Source: JABCPE02 sp963516675
GTDB taxonomy: Bacteria; Bacteroidota; Bacteroidia; Flavobacteriales; Weeksellaceae
Length of the DNA: 64,000 nt
Direction: 5' to 3'
NCBI GenBank assembly: GCA_963516675.1
Contig: CAUQBH010000001.1
Coordinates: 1 to 64,000 of the forward strand
Below the pieces are notes generated by a model, which was not told where the DNA came from, ran no database searches, and worked only from the letters and a program-made list of their open reading frames with translations. Numbering within the stretch: the stretch's first letter is position 1; every line of letters begins with the position of its first letter. The position numbers and the translations under genes are program-made. Shown piece after piece: positions 52,632 through 61,401 of the stretch.

Positions 52632-53394
52632 AAAAATCGTTATTTTAGCGGGAAAGGGTGATTCCTCAAAAATCGTTTTCAATGCATTGGATAGTCAATT
52701 CGGCATTGAAAAAATCATTGTGGAAGACAAAGAAAACACCAAAAAATTTATCAAAAGAAGGATAAAAAGATTGGGCTTTTTTACCGTTGTAGGGCAGATT
52801 TTATTCCAGCTGATTATCGGTAAGTTTTTAGGCAGCACATCTAAAAAGAGAAGAGATGAAATCATGAAGGCAAACAATATGAATGCCACTGAAATCCCTA
52901 ATTATAAAACGATAAATGTTTCATCTGTAAATTCAAAAAAAACTATAGAATTATTAAGGGAAATAAATCCTGATTTAATCATCGTAAATGGGACAAGAAT
53001 CATTTCTGAAAAAGTGCTTTCTGCCGTAGAATGCCCTTTTATCAATACTCATGCGGGCATCACACCCAAATATAGGGGCGTTCATGGAGCCTACTGGGCA
53101 TTGGTAAATAATGATGCTGAAAACAATGGAGTTACGGTGCATTTTGTGGATAAAGGAATAGATACAGGAAGCGTGATATACCAAGAAAACATCACAATCA
53201 CAAAAGAAGATGATTTCTCCACTTACCCTCTTATCCAGCTGGCTAGCGGCATCAAACTGCTCACAAAAGCAATAGAAAACTTTTTCAATGGAACACTATC
53301 TTCCCAAAAAGAAAGAAATCTAGAATCTATCCTCTGGTACCACCCTACTATATGGGGATATCTGTATCATAGAATTTTTAAAGGTATAAAATAA
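52621..53394 (+). CDS. Formyltransferase family enzyme
   Basis: 257 residues. The formyltransferase core is visible as NTHAGITPKYRGVHGAYWAL with the N and H of the catalytic N-H-D triad, and the D in VDKGIDTGSVIYQ. This is related to methionyl-tRNA formyltransferase but, in a glycan locus, is more likely a sugar N-formyltransferase, which would use an amino sugar. Such an amino group could come from the deacetylase upstream; inference. Overlaps the deacetylase by 11 bases. Confidence 0.8.
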   Translation: MKGKKIVILAGKGDSSKIVFNALDSQFGIEKIIVEDKENTKKFIKRRIKRLGFFTVVGQILFQLIIGKFLGSTSKKRRDEIMKANNMNATEIPNYKTINVSSVNSKKTIELLREINPDLIIVNGTRIISEKVLSAVECPFINTHAGITPKYRGVHGAYWALVNNDAENNGVTVHFVDKGIDTGSVIYQENITITKEDDFSTYPLIQLASGIKLLTKAIENFFNGTLSSQKERNLESILWYHPTIWGYLYHRIFKGIK

Positions 53395-53531
53395 ACTTAA
53401 CTAATAAAGTATTGTATCTTTGCAAAGTCTAAAATAATATTATATAATGAAAAAACTAAAAAATGAATTTTAAAGAAAAATTACATAATAAAAAAATATT
53501 AACTGCACTGCATCTTCTATCTAAGGTCTGA
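53395..53531 (+). pseudogene. Relic of the epimerase gene start with its promoter
   Basis: Positions 53400-53505 resemble 50581-50690: promoter TATCTTTGCAA, ATG, then MNFKEKLHNKKILT versus MDFKEKLENKKILV of the epimerase. After 14 codons the similarity ends and a stop appears at 53529. It is a 5' fragment left from a duplicated or replaced epimerase gene. Confidence 0.7.
53415..53422 (+). promoter_or_regulatory. -7 element inherited from the relic
   Basis: TATCTTTG copied with the epimerase fragment; it may now drive the acyltransferase at 53569. Confidence 0.5.
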
Positions 53532-53568
53532 AGTAAATGGTATCAGTATTAAGAAAATCTAAACTAAA

Positions 53569-55401
53569 ATGCAATATAGATACGATATACAAGGCCTCAG
53601 GGCAGTGGCTGTCTTATTAGTCTTTTTCTTCCATTTGAACCCAAATCTCCTATCAGGTGGTTTTGTGGGAGTGGATGTTTTCTTTGTGATTTCTGGATAT
53701 TTGATATCTGGAATCATTCTTCATAAAAAAGAGCAAAATAAATTTCAGTTTGTTGATTTCTATATTAGTAGGTTTAAGCGTATACTTCCAGCTTATCTTA
53801 TTTTTCTTTTAGTTACATTTTTAGGGGCTATTATGCTATATCTACCTTCGGATATTTTAGGAGTTAGAAATGGTGTTTTTTGGTCATCTATTTTTTATTC
53901 TAATAAGTATTTATCTACATTAGATACTTATTTTGGGATGTCCAGTCAAGAAAATCCTCTTCTACACACATGGACACTTGCGATAGAAATGCAGTTTTAC
54001 TTTCTGCTTCCTATACTGCTATTTTTTATAAAAAATAAGAAATATCTTAATTATGTGATTTTTTTAATTACAATCGTTCTATTAGGATATTCTTTTGTAA
54101 ATAGTACATATTTACATAATAAAGAAATGATGTATTTTTCTCTTCCTGCAAGGATTCCTGAGTTTTTGATAGGAACATTGTTTGTAATGAATCAAGAAAA
54201 AATACAGAATGCCACAAAAGGAGGAAGAGATATTATAAGCATTGTTTCGGTTATTACTATTCTTGTTTCTTCTGTCTTTTTTAGTGGAAACACCAATTTT
54301 CCTGGGCTGTGGGTACTTTTACCTTGTTTGGGGGCTGCCTTTTTATTGATAGATACAGAAGGGCTGGTTAGTAAATTTTTGTCGAATAAATTCTTAGTTC
54401 ATTTAGGTGAATTGTCTTATTCTATATATTTGTGGCATTGGCCAGTAATGGTTTTCATCAGATATTATCATAATATTGATAACTATGTCTTTACGCCTTT
54501 GGAGCAGTTTATTATCATAATTTCTACTTACTTATTAGCTTATTTATCTTACACCTTTATAGAAAACATTTTTAGAAAATTAAAGACTAAAAAATTTGTT
54601 TTCACAATATTTGTTCCTTCGGGATTATTAGCTTCATTAATATTTTATGCTCCACAGCTGAATCTAAAAATGATAAATTTCCCACAAGAATATGCTACAC
54701 CTACAATAGGTATAAATTCTCATGGAAGATTTTATACAGGAGTAGAGTTTATGGGAGATATGAATAAAAAAAATGATTCTATTCTTTTGTTAGGGGATAG
54801 TTATGCATTGGTATATAAGAATTTCTTAGCACTTGTTGGCAAGGAACATGGGTTCAATTTTAGAACAGTTTCTAATGACACCTATCCTAGTTTTCCTGGT
54901 ATTTCAGAAAAAGATTTTTCTTCTAAATATACTAGATATCTATATGAAAATATAGTTAAAATCGCTGATGATGAATTGAAAAACAGTAAAATAGTCATCA
55001 TTGGTTCTATTTATCGTAAAAATATTACTTCACTACAAGAAACTATAGAAAAACTTATAAAAAATCATCCTGATAAAAAATTTATCTTTATAGCTCCTAT
55101 ACCTAGATTAGATAAAAATCCTGTAAGAATCAACAGGGGATACAAAATAAATAAAAATAAAGACAATCATTATGATGTTTCTTATCAAGAAATTCCTGAA
55201 GGTGTGAAAAAAATAATTGATAATAACCCTAATGCATTTATGATATCTATGGATTATCACAAATTGAAGGGACTACCCTTCAGAAATGGAATCACCATGT
55301 ACTATGATGAGGAACATATGAATGAGTATGGAACAACTATTTTAGCAAATGAATTTGGAAATGAATTCTATAACGATCTAAAAAAAATTATTGAAAAATG
55401 A
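53569..55401 (+). CDS. Acyltransferase 3 fused to a C-terminal SGNH domain (OafA-like)
   Basis: 610 residues. Ten or so hydrophobic helices in 1-370 with the AT3 start YDIQGLRAVAVLLVFFFH (R11, H22). The C-terminal domain (about 400-610) is SGNH: LLLGDSYALVYK has the GDS nucleophile, and YYDEEHMNEYG the D-x-x-H. OafA-type proteins O-acetylate O-antigen or other surface sugars in one polypeptide. The coding sequence is rather AT-rich, and it sits just behind the relic, which points to later arrival. Confidence 0.9.
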   Translation: MQYRYDIQGLRAVAVLLVFFFHLNPNLLSGGFVGVDVFFVISGYLISGIILHKKEQNKFQFVDFYISRFKRILPAYLIFLLVTFLGAIMLYLPSDILGVRNGVFWSSIFYSNKYLSTLDTYFGMSSQENPLLHTWTLAIEMQFYFLLPILLFFIKNKKYLNYVIFLITIVLLGYSFVNSTYLHNKEMMYFSLPARIPEFLIGTLFVMNQEKIQNATKGGRDIISIVSVITILVSSVFFSGNTNFPGLWVLLPCLGAAFLLIDTEGLVSKFLSNKFLVHLGELSYSIYLWHWPVMVFIRYYHNIDNYVFTPLEQFIIIISTYLLAYLSYTFIENIFRKLKTKKFVFTIFVPSGLLASLIFYAPQLNLKMINFPQEYATPTIGINSHGRFYTGVEFMGDMNKKNDSILLLGDSYALVYKNFLALVGKEHGFNFRTVSNDTYPSFPGISEKDFSSKYTRYLYENIVKIADDELKNSKIVIIGSIYRKNITSLQETIEKLIKNHPDKKFIFIAPIPRLDKNPVRINRGYKINKNKDNHYDVSYQEIPEGVKKIIDNNPNAFMISMDYHKLKGLPFRNGITMYYDEEHMNEYGTTILANEFGNEFYNDLKKIIEK

Positions 55402-56684
55402 AAAAAATAGCAATTATTGGACTTGGTTATGTAGGACTGCCATTGGCAAGGTTATTTGCCACTAGATTCCCTGTGGTTGGCTTTGACATCAACCAAAAAA
55501 GAATCACAGAACTAAACGCAGGGCATGATGAAACCTTGGAGGTGTCTGATGACCTTCTGAAATCAGCCTTGGTTAAAGAAAATCCTTTCAATGCAAATAC
55601 CAACGGGCTTTTCTGCTCTGCTGACCTAAAAGATATAGAAAATGCCAATGTATATATCATCACTGTGCCTACGCCTGTGGATAGAAACAATCGCCCAGAC
55701 CTTACTCCACTTGTAAAAGCGAGTGAAACGGTAGGGAAAGTGATTAAAAAAGGTGACATTGTCATCTATGAATCTACGGTTTACCCTGGCGCTACTGAGG
55801 AAGACTGTATCCCTGTGGTGGAGAGAGTTTCTGAACTTAAATTCAATGTAGATTTCTTCGCTGGTTATTCTCCTGAAAGAATCAACCCAGGAGACAAAGA
55901 ACACACCGTGGAGAAAATCCTAAAAGTAACCTCTGGCTCTACTCCAGAAATCGGTAAAGTAGTGAATGATTTGTATTCTTCTGTGATTACAGCAGGTACG
56001 CACCTTGCTCCAACTATCAAAGTTGCCGAAGCTGCCAAAGTGATTGAGAACTCACAAAGAGATATCAACATTGCTTTCGTGAATGAATTGGCTAAAATAT
56101 TTAACTTAATGGATATCAACACTCACGATGTGCTGAAAGCCGCTGGAACGAAATGGAATTTCCTTCCTTTCAAACCAGGTCTTGTGGGCGGGCACTGCAT
56201 CGGTGTGGATCCATATTATTTGGCTCAAAAAGCTCAGGAATATGGCTACCATCCAGAAATCATCTTGGCAGGAAGAAGAATGAATGATTCTATGGGAAAA
56301 TATGTTGCCGAGCAAGTAGTAAAAGCAATGATTAAGAAAAATATCCAAATCAATGGAGCTAAATTACTCATGCTGGGAGTAACTTTCAAAGAAAACTGCC
56401 CTGATGTCAGAAATACTAAAATCATAGATGTAATCACTGCTTTGGAGGATTTTGGTGTTAAAGTGACCACTTACGACCCTTGGGCTAATCCGAGCGAAGT
56501 AAAACACGAATACGGAATAGAAAGCATGGAAACGCTTCCATCAGATAAGTACGAAGCAGTAGTTCTTGGTGTTGCTCACAAAGAATTCTTGGATTTAGAC
56601 TTATCTAAACTCCTATCCCAAAACGGCGTTGTTTACGATGTCAAAGGAATTCTTCCTCATTCTAAGGATATAGAATTTTTATAA
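55398..56684 (+). CDS. UDP-sugar 6-dehydrogenase, TviB/WbpO-like
   Basis: 428 residues. Rossmann start IAIIGLGYVGLPLARLF, catalytic C267 in GLVGGHCIGVDPYYLAQ, and the second nucleotide domain with MLGVTFKENCPDVRNTK. These enzymes oxidise UDP-GlcNAc or UDP-GalNAc to the uronic acid by two NAD+ steps. The pairing with a TviC/WbpP-like epimerase in the same operon supports UDP-GalNAcA production. It overlaps the previous gene by four bases (ATGA) and is the last gene of the operon. Confidence 0.92.
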   Translation: MKKIAIIGLGYVGLPLARLFATRFPVVGFDINQKRITELNAGHDETLEVSDDLLKSALVKENPFNANTNGLFCSADLKDIENANVYIITVPTPVDRNNRPDLTPLVKASETVGKVIKKGDIVIYESTVYPGATEEDCIPVVERVSELKFNVDFFAGYSPERINPGDKEHTVEKILKVTSGSTPEIGKVVNDLYSSVITAGTHLAPTIKVAEAAKVIENSQRDINIAFVNELAKIFNLMDINTHDVLKAAGTKWNFLPFKPGLVGGHCIGVDPYYLAQKAQEYGYHPEIILAGRRMNDSMGKYVAEQVVKAMIKKNIQINGAKLLMLGVTFKENCPDVRNTKIIDVITALEDFGVKVTTYDPWANPSEVKHEYGIESMETLPSDKYEAVVLGVAHKEFLDLDLSKLLSQNGVVYDVKGILPHSKDIEFL

Positions 56685-56689
56685 TAAAC

Positions 56690-56724
56690 AAAAAACTCTC
56701 GCAAATACGAGAGTTTTTTTATTT
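56690..56724. terminator. Bidirectional terminator at end of glycan operon
   Basis: Stem AAAAACTCTCG / CGAGAGTTTTT, followed by T-rich sequence, between convergent genes. Confidence 0.8.
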
Positions 56725-56726
56725 TC

Positions 56727-57338
56727 CTATAATTCGCCTTTTCCCTGTCGGACAATTTCTGGTATTCCCTGTGTCACATCTACTATCGTAGAAGGTACCA
56801 GCTCTCCCCAGCCGCTATCTATCACGATATCCACGCTTTTATCATATTTTTCGGCGATGAGTTCTGGGTCAGTAGAATATTCTATCACCTCATCATCATC
56901 TTTTATAGAGGTGGATGCTATCGGGTTGCCAAGACTTTCCACAATCATCTGTGGCACAGAATGATTTGGAACTCGTATTCCTATGGTTTTATGCCCTTTA
57001 TAAGCCAAAGGCAAATTTTTATTTGCTTCCAAAATAAAGGTAAAAGCCCCAGGTAGTTTACTTTTCAAAAGTCGGAATGTGGAAGTTTCTATCGGTTTTG
57101 TAAATTCTGACAAGTGGCTCAGGTCATTACATATAATGGTAAAATGGGATTTTTCTAATTTTATTCCTTTCAGCTGGGCTAGTTTTTCCATTGCTTTCAG
57201 GTTATTGATATCACATCCCAGAGCATACACCGTATCTGATGGATAGACTATCAATCCGCCTTTTTTGAAGGTTTCCACCACTTCATTTATTTGTCTTTCC
57301 TGTGGATTTTCTGGATGAATTCGTATAATTTTTGCCAT
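56727..57338 (-). CDS. yciO: YciO/Sua5 family protein
   Basis: 203 residues. The start IHPENPQERQINEVVETFKKGG, VYPSDTVYALGCDI and FTFILEANKNLP match the E. coli YciO type more than TsaC, and the ASTSI motif replaces the SAN of TsaC. Usually annotated L-threonylcarbamoyladenylate synthase (tRNA t6A), but YciO's activity is debated. A minus-strand TAACTTTG (plus 57357-57364) is its likely promoter. Confidence 0.85.
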   Translation of the reverse strand: MAKIIRIHPENPQERQINEVVETFKKGGLIVYPSDTVYALGCDINNLKAMEKLAQLKGIKLEKSHFTIICNDLSHLSEFTKPIETSTFRLLKSKLPGAFTFILEANKNLPLAYKGHKTIGIRVPNHSVPQMIVESLGNPIASTSIKDDDEVIEYSTDPELIAEKYDKSVDIVIDSGWGELVPSTIVDVTQGIPEIVRQGKGEL

Positions 57339-57380
57339 TTATTTTTAATATTTTTGCAAAGTTAAACTTTCTTAAATGAA

Positions 57381-57409
57381 AAACCACATAAATAAAATCT
57401 ATGTGGTTT
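57381..57409 (-). terminator. Terminator of the CarboxypepD gene run
   Basis: Stem AAACCACAT / ATGTGGTTT, followed on the minus strand by T5. About 115 bases downstream of the last gene; the stretch between is AT-rich and shows nothing else. Confidence 0.6.
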
Positions 57410-57525
57410 CTCCGTTTTTAAATTAAACTTTATTGTTTTTCCTATTTTCAGTTATGGAATTTGAATTCAAATCCTATTTTACTCTTTAGATTAAATTAAA
57501 GTCTTAAAGTTAAATTTTAAAAAAA

Positions 57526-58275
57526 TTATGTCGTTTTTTTCTCTATTTTTTTGAGATAAATAGGGATAAGCTGGTCTAATGCAATCATTATTTTAGGGAA
57601 ATCATTGGTTTTGATGTATCCCGCCACTTCTGGTTTTTGTGTCAGAGAAAACTGAATAAACTCTGCTACTTTCATCTCTGGAATTCCCTTGCTGACGAAA
57701 TATTCCGAATCCACTCTTTCACTTATCCATGTGGCATTATTCTGCAATTGTTCATATTTTTCCAGTCGCTGTTTTTGCTCTTTTTTCTTCTTTCCTGCGA
57801 ACAATGATGCCATATTAAAACTAATTCCCGCAGAACCAGAAATGCTTCGCACTTGTTTTTCAATGGTTTCTGTTCCCAGCGATTTTTGAATTTTAGCATT
57901 GACATCTTCCTTGTCCATACTTTTGGAATCTTTGGCAAGATTTCCCGTTAGTTTCAGCCTGCTGATAACCACTTCTTCTATTGTCACAGTGGATTTTTGT
58001 AGTCTAAAATATTTTTCTTCCTGAAAATCAGCAGATTTTACAATATGAGACACTCGGTCATAGCCTTTCTTCACAAAACGAATTTCATCCTGCAACTTTG
58101 CCGAAATGGTGAACTTTCCGTTTTCATCTGTATTTACTTTTTCATTAGTTTTAATATTGATAACCAATACATTACCAATGGAAAAACCTTCTTCTGTCTC
58201 CACTTTTCCTGAAACACTCTGCGAAAATCCCAAAATACTAAAAAAAAGTGCTGCTATGTATGCTATTTTATTCAT
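57526..58275 (-). CDS. CarboxypepD_reg-like secreted protein B
   Basis: 249 residues with a signal peptide (IAALFFSILGFSQS) and an N-terminal CarboxypepD_reg-like beta domain: SGKVETEEGFSIGNVLVINIKTNEKVNTDENGKF. The C-terminal part (about 115-249) is helical with VRSISGSAGISFNMASLFAGKKKKEQ. Such domains form prealbumin-like folds on surface proteins; function unknown. Last of three tandem relatives behind an RsmI-like gene. Confidence 0.8.
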   Translation of the reverse strand: MNKIAYIAALFFSILGFSQSVSGKVETEEGFSIGNVLVINIKTNEKVNTDENGKFTISAKLQDEIRFVKKGYDRVSHIVKSADFQEEKYFRLQKSTVTIEEVVISRLKLTGNLAKDSKSMDKEDVNAKIQKSLGTETIEKQVRSISGSAGISFNMASLFAGKKKKEQKQRLEKYEQLQNNATWISERVDSEYFVSKGIPEMKVAEFIQFSLTQKPEVAGYIKTNDFPKIMIALDQLIPIYLKKIEKKTT

Positions 58276-58368
58276 TTTTCTTATCTATATTATTCGTTTC
58301 CAATCTTTTATGGTAGATTTGGAACATTTCCTCCAAAATCATCATGATTTGTGTTTGATTACCAGTTT

Positions 58369-58998
58369 TCATGTGTTTTTTATCTCTGGTTTTTCAATGA
58401 TAGAAAACTCTAAAAACTCATGAATTCTCTCACTTGGAATTTTATTTTCTATAAAATATTCTTCTCCTAAAAATTCTTTCACCTGCAAAATATCAGCCTG
58501 CATATCTTCATATTTATAACGGGTTTTCTTTCTCCGCGCGTTCCCTGTTATTAGCTCCTCAAAAGCATCAATATCAAGTGCAAGAACATCTTTCCATCTT
58601 GCTGGTTTGGGCTTGGATTCCGTACCTTTCTTCACAGTAGGAACTTCTATATCCTTTTTCAGTTTGTCTATTTTACTTTTAGGAATTATAACCACTTCCT
58701 TTATAACTGTTTCTGTCTCCCTCATTTTAAGTAAAATATGTTTGTCAAAATCAGTAGATTTTACAATATGAGACACTCGGTCATAGCCTTTCTTCACAAA
58801 ACGAATTTCATCCTGCAACTTTGCTGAAATGGTAAATTTTCCATTTTCATCTGTATTTACTTTTTCATTGGTTTTTAGATTTATAACCAATACATTACCA
58901 ATAGACAAACCTTCTTCCGTCTCCACTTTTCCTGAAACACTCTGTGAAAATCCCAAAATACTGAAAAAAAGTACCGTTATGTATATTATTTTATTCAT
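58369..58998 (-). CDS. CarboxypepD_reg-like chimera B/A with 3' frameshift
   Basis: 209 residues. The first 85 residues match protein B almost exactly (MNKIIYITVLFFSILGFSQ, ETEEGLSIGNVLVINLKTN), while the rest matches protein A (DKHILLKMRETETVIKEVVI, RWKDVLALDIDAFEELI). The junction is near 58750. One T is missing relative to A near 58382 (GAGATAAAA versus GAGATTAAAA), so the protein ends EIKNT instead of continuing about 34 residues. Those codons are still present out of frame (58269-58370). Possibly decaying. Confidence 0.8.
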   Translation of the reverse strand: MNKIIYITVLFFSILGFSQSVSGKVETEEGLSIGNVLVINLKTNEKVNTDENGKFTISAKLQDEIRFVKKGYDRVSHIVKSTDFDKHILLKMRETETVIKEVVIIPKSKIDKLKKDIEVPTVKKGTESKPKPARWKDVLALDIDAFEELITGNARRKKTRYKYEDMQADILQVKEFLGEEYFIENKIPSERIHEFLEFSIIEKPEIKNT

Positions 58999-59755
58999 TT
59001 TTCTTATCTATATTATTCATTTCCAATCTTTTATAATAAATCAAGATCATTTCCTCCAAAATCATCATAACCTGAGTCTGATTACCAGTTTTCATGTGTT
59101 TTTTAATCTCTGGTTTTTCAATGATAGAAAACTCTAAAAACTCATGAATTCTCTCGCTTGGAATTTTATTTTCTATAAAATATTCTTCTCCTAAAAACTC
59201 CTTTACCTGCAAGATATCAGCCTGCATTTCTTCATATTTATAGCGGGTTTTCTTTCTCCGCGCATTCCCTGTCATTAGCTCCTCAAAGGCGTTAATATCA
59301 AAAGCAATCGCTATAGGAATGGGCGCTATTTTAAGAACATCTTTCCATTTTGCTGGTTTAGGTTTAAACACTGTTCCTTTCTTCACAGTAGGAACTTCTA
59401 TATCCTTTTTCAGTTTGTCTATTTTACTTTTTGGAATTATAACTACTTCATTTATAGTAGTTTCTGATTTCCTCATTTTCAGTAAAATATGTTTGTCAAA
59501 ATCCGAAATTTTTACCAAATGAGATATTCTATCATAACCTTTTTTAACGAAACGAAACTCATCCGAAATATTTGCAGTTATCTTAAACTCCCCATTATTG
59601 TTGGTATACACCTGCTCTTTATTTCTCATGTTAATTACCAGAACCTGCTCCAGCGCTATTCCTTCTTCTGTGGTTACCTTTCCAGAGAAAATTTGCTGAG
59701 CAGAAATCCGAATCGTAAAAAAGAAAATACAAAATAAAATTTTCAGCTTTTTCAT
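58991..59755 (-). CDS. CarboxypepD_reg-like secreted protein A
   Basis: 254 residues with signal peptide FCIFFFTIRISAQ. N-terminal CarboxypepD_reg domain (SGKVTTEEGIALEQVLVINMRNKEQVYTN), then a middle region with KSKIDKLKKDIEVPTVKKG and helical C-terminus EYFIENKIPSERIHEFLEFS. First of the tandem set; its ATG overlaps the RsmI-like gene's stop by four bases, and its own stop overlaps the chimera's start by eight. Confidence 0.8.
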   Translation of the reverse strand: MKKLKILFCIFFFTIRISAQQIFSGKVTTEEGIALEQVLVINMRNKEQVYTNNNGEFKITANISDEFRFVKKGYDRISHLVKISDFDKHILLKMRKSETTINEVVIIPKSKIDKLKKDIEVPTVKKGTVFKPKPAKWKDVLKIAPIPIAIAFDINAFEELMTGNARRKKTRYKYEEMQADILQVKEFLGEEYFIENKIPSERIHEFLEFSIIEKPEIKKHMKTGNQTQVMMILEEMILIYYKRLEMNNIDKKNE

Positions 59756-60450
59756 TGCCCTAAAACAAATATCGCAGGTATTTTATGTAAATCTATTTCT
59801 TCTCTCTGCCATTCCTTTATGGGAAGAGTTTTTATAAATTCTTTCTCTGGATTGTTAATATCCGCCGCTATGCATAGGGCTGTCTGCGGTGACAAAAACT
59901 TACACAAATCCTCCAAAAGCCTTTGGTTTCGGTAAGGCGTTTCCATAAAAATCTGCGAATATCCTGTTTCCTGCACTTGTTTTCCCAGCTGTCGGATTTT
60001 ATTTTTCCGCTCATCTTTGTCTATCGGAAGATAACCATGAAACGCAAACTGCTGTCCATTAAACCCACTGGAAATCAGCGCTAAAATAATAGAACTCGGG
60101 CCATTCACAGGCACCACTTTGATGCCGTTTTTATGCGCCCATTTTACCATAATATTCCCTGGGTCTGCGATGCACGGCAGTCCAGCTTCCGAAAGCAGTC
60201 CAAAATCCGTTCCTTTTTTCATCAATTCTTGAGCTTCCTTTAAATCCGAAGTTTCTGAATATTTGTCCAAAAGAAATAATTTCAACTCAGATTGTTTCTT
60301 TTCAGGAGCGAAAAACTTGATGACTTTTCTCGCTGTTTTTTCATTTTCCACGAAAAAATAATCCAAGTTCATAATATATTCCTTAACAACAGGAGCAAAA
60401 TACTCAATCGGCGAATTTTCTGATAAATAGGCAGGAAGTAAAAACAGCAT
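59752..60450 (-). CDS. RsmI-like SAM-dependent methyltransferase
   Basis: 232 residues from the ATG at 60450 (MLFLLPAYLSENSP); five extra codons to 60465 are possible. The tetrapyrrole/RsmI methylase motif LLSEAGLPCIADPGN is intact (about 84-98), followed by VPVNGPSSIILALISSGFNG and FHGYLP. The usual RsmI start (ATPIGNLED) is replaced, so it is a shortened relative and its target, presumably 16S rRNA C1402, is not assured. Heads the CarboxypepD operon. Confidence 0.8.
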   Translation of the reverse strand: MLFLLPAYLSENSPIEYFAPVVKEYIMNLDYFFVENEKTARKVIKFFAPEKKQSELKLFLLDKYSETSDLKEAQELMKKGTDFGLLSEAGLPCIADPGNIMVKWAHKNGIKVVPVNGPSSIILALISSGFNGQQFAFHGYLPIDKDERKNKIRQLGKQVQETGYSQIFMETPYRNQRLLEDLCKFLSPQTALCIAADINNPEKEFIKTLPIKEWQREEIDLHKIPAIFVLGQ

Positions 60451-60543
60451 AATATTGTGTATCAATCGATTAAACTAAAAAAGAATTTTTCAACTAATCA
60501 AAGTTAAAAAATTCCCTTTGCGAATTATAAAATTTAATATACT

Positions 60544-61275
60544 TTAACTATTATTTTCAGGCCAGTAGTGGCTGTCTGGATACTCTCTCTTTCCGAAAAT
60601 AGCAGTCCCCACACGGATAATCGTGGAGCCTTCCTCTATCGCCGTTTCCAAATCCCCGCTCATCCCCATAGACAGCTCCTTCATCTCTACATTTGGAATA
60701 TTTTCGGCTATGATTTCCTGCTGAATTTTCTTCAACATCTGAAAACATTTTCTAACTTCTTCTATCTCAGCACTAAACAGTCCTATGGTCATTAACCCTT
60801 TGATTTTCAATCTGTCCAAAGTCGCAACTTTCTTCACGAAATCCACCGCTTCACTTGGGTCAAGACCAAACTTGCTGTCTTCATAAGAAGTATTCACTTG
60901 AATCAAAACCTCGATGGTTTTATCCTCATATTCAAGGCGTTGCTGTAGTTTTTCAGCGGCATCCCAGCGGTCTAAACTCTCTATACACGCCACTTCTGCT
61001 TTTAGAATATCTTTAATTTTATTGGTCTGAAGATGCCCTATAAAATGCTTCGTATGAGGAACTTCCTTTAGTTCTTCGTATTTATCTCTCAGCTCCTGCA
61101 CTTTGTTTTCGCCTATCAAGGTTTCTCCCGTAGCCAGAGCCTGTTTTATTCTATCCGCAGGAACGGTTTTTGTCGCCAAAAGAAGTTTGACTTCCTCTGG
61201 ATTCCTCCCCGCTTTTTTACAAGCCTCTGCCATTCTGGCTTTGATTCCTGCTATATTTTGTGCTATTTTGTTCAT
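60544..61275 (-). CDS. yggS: YggS family PLP homeostasis protein
   Basis: 243 residues. PLP-binding lysine K36 in LLLATKTVPADRI; further motifs FIGHLQTNKIKDIL and LSMGMSGDLETAIEEGSTIIRVG are diagnostic for the alanine racemase-like fold of YggS/PLPBP. It binds pyridoxal phosphate and buffers its level; no catalytic reaction is known. Single gene. Confidence 0.95.
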   Translation of the reverse strand: MNKIAQNIAGIKARMAEACKKAGRNPEEVKLLLATKTVPADRIKQALATGETLIGENKVQELRDKYEELKEVPHTKHFIGHLQTNKIKDILKAEVACIESLDRWDAAEKLQQRLEYEDKTIEVLIQVNTSYEDSKFGLDPSEAVDFVKKVATLDRLKIKGLMTIGLFSAEIEEVRKCFQMLKKIQQEIIAENIPNVEMKELSMGMSGDLETAIEEGSTIIRVGTAIFGKREYPDSHYWPENNS

Positions 61276-61342
61276 TTTGGTTATTTTTTCAAAGGTTAAT
61301 AATCATTTATTCTGCTAATATAAGTTTTTTCTGTGTTTTTAG

Positions 61343-61380
61343 CAAAAGAAGGATTTTAACGAGTTAAAATCCTTCTTTTG
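61343..61380 (-). terminator. Long hairpin terminator of dnaA
   Basis: Perfect 18-base inverted repeat CAAAAGAAGGATTTTAAC / GTTAAAATCCTTCTTTTG with minimal spacer, 22 bases after the dnaA stop. Confidence 0.8.
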
Positions 61381-61401
61381 TTCATAAAATAACTTTATTA
61401 T

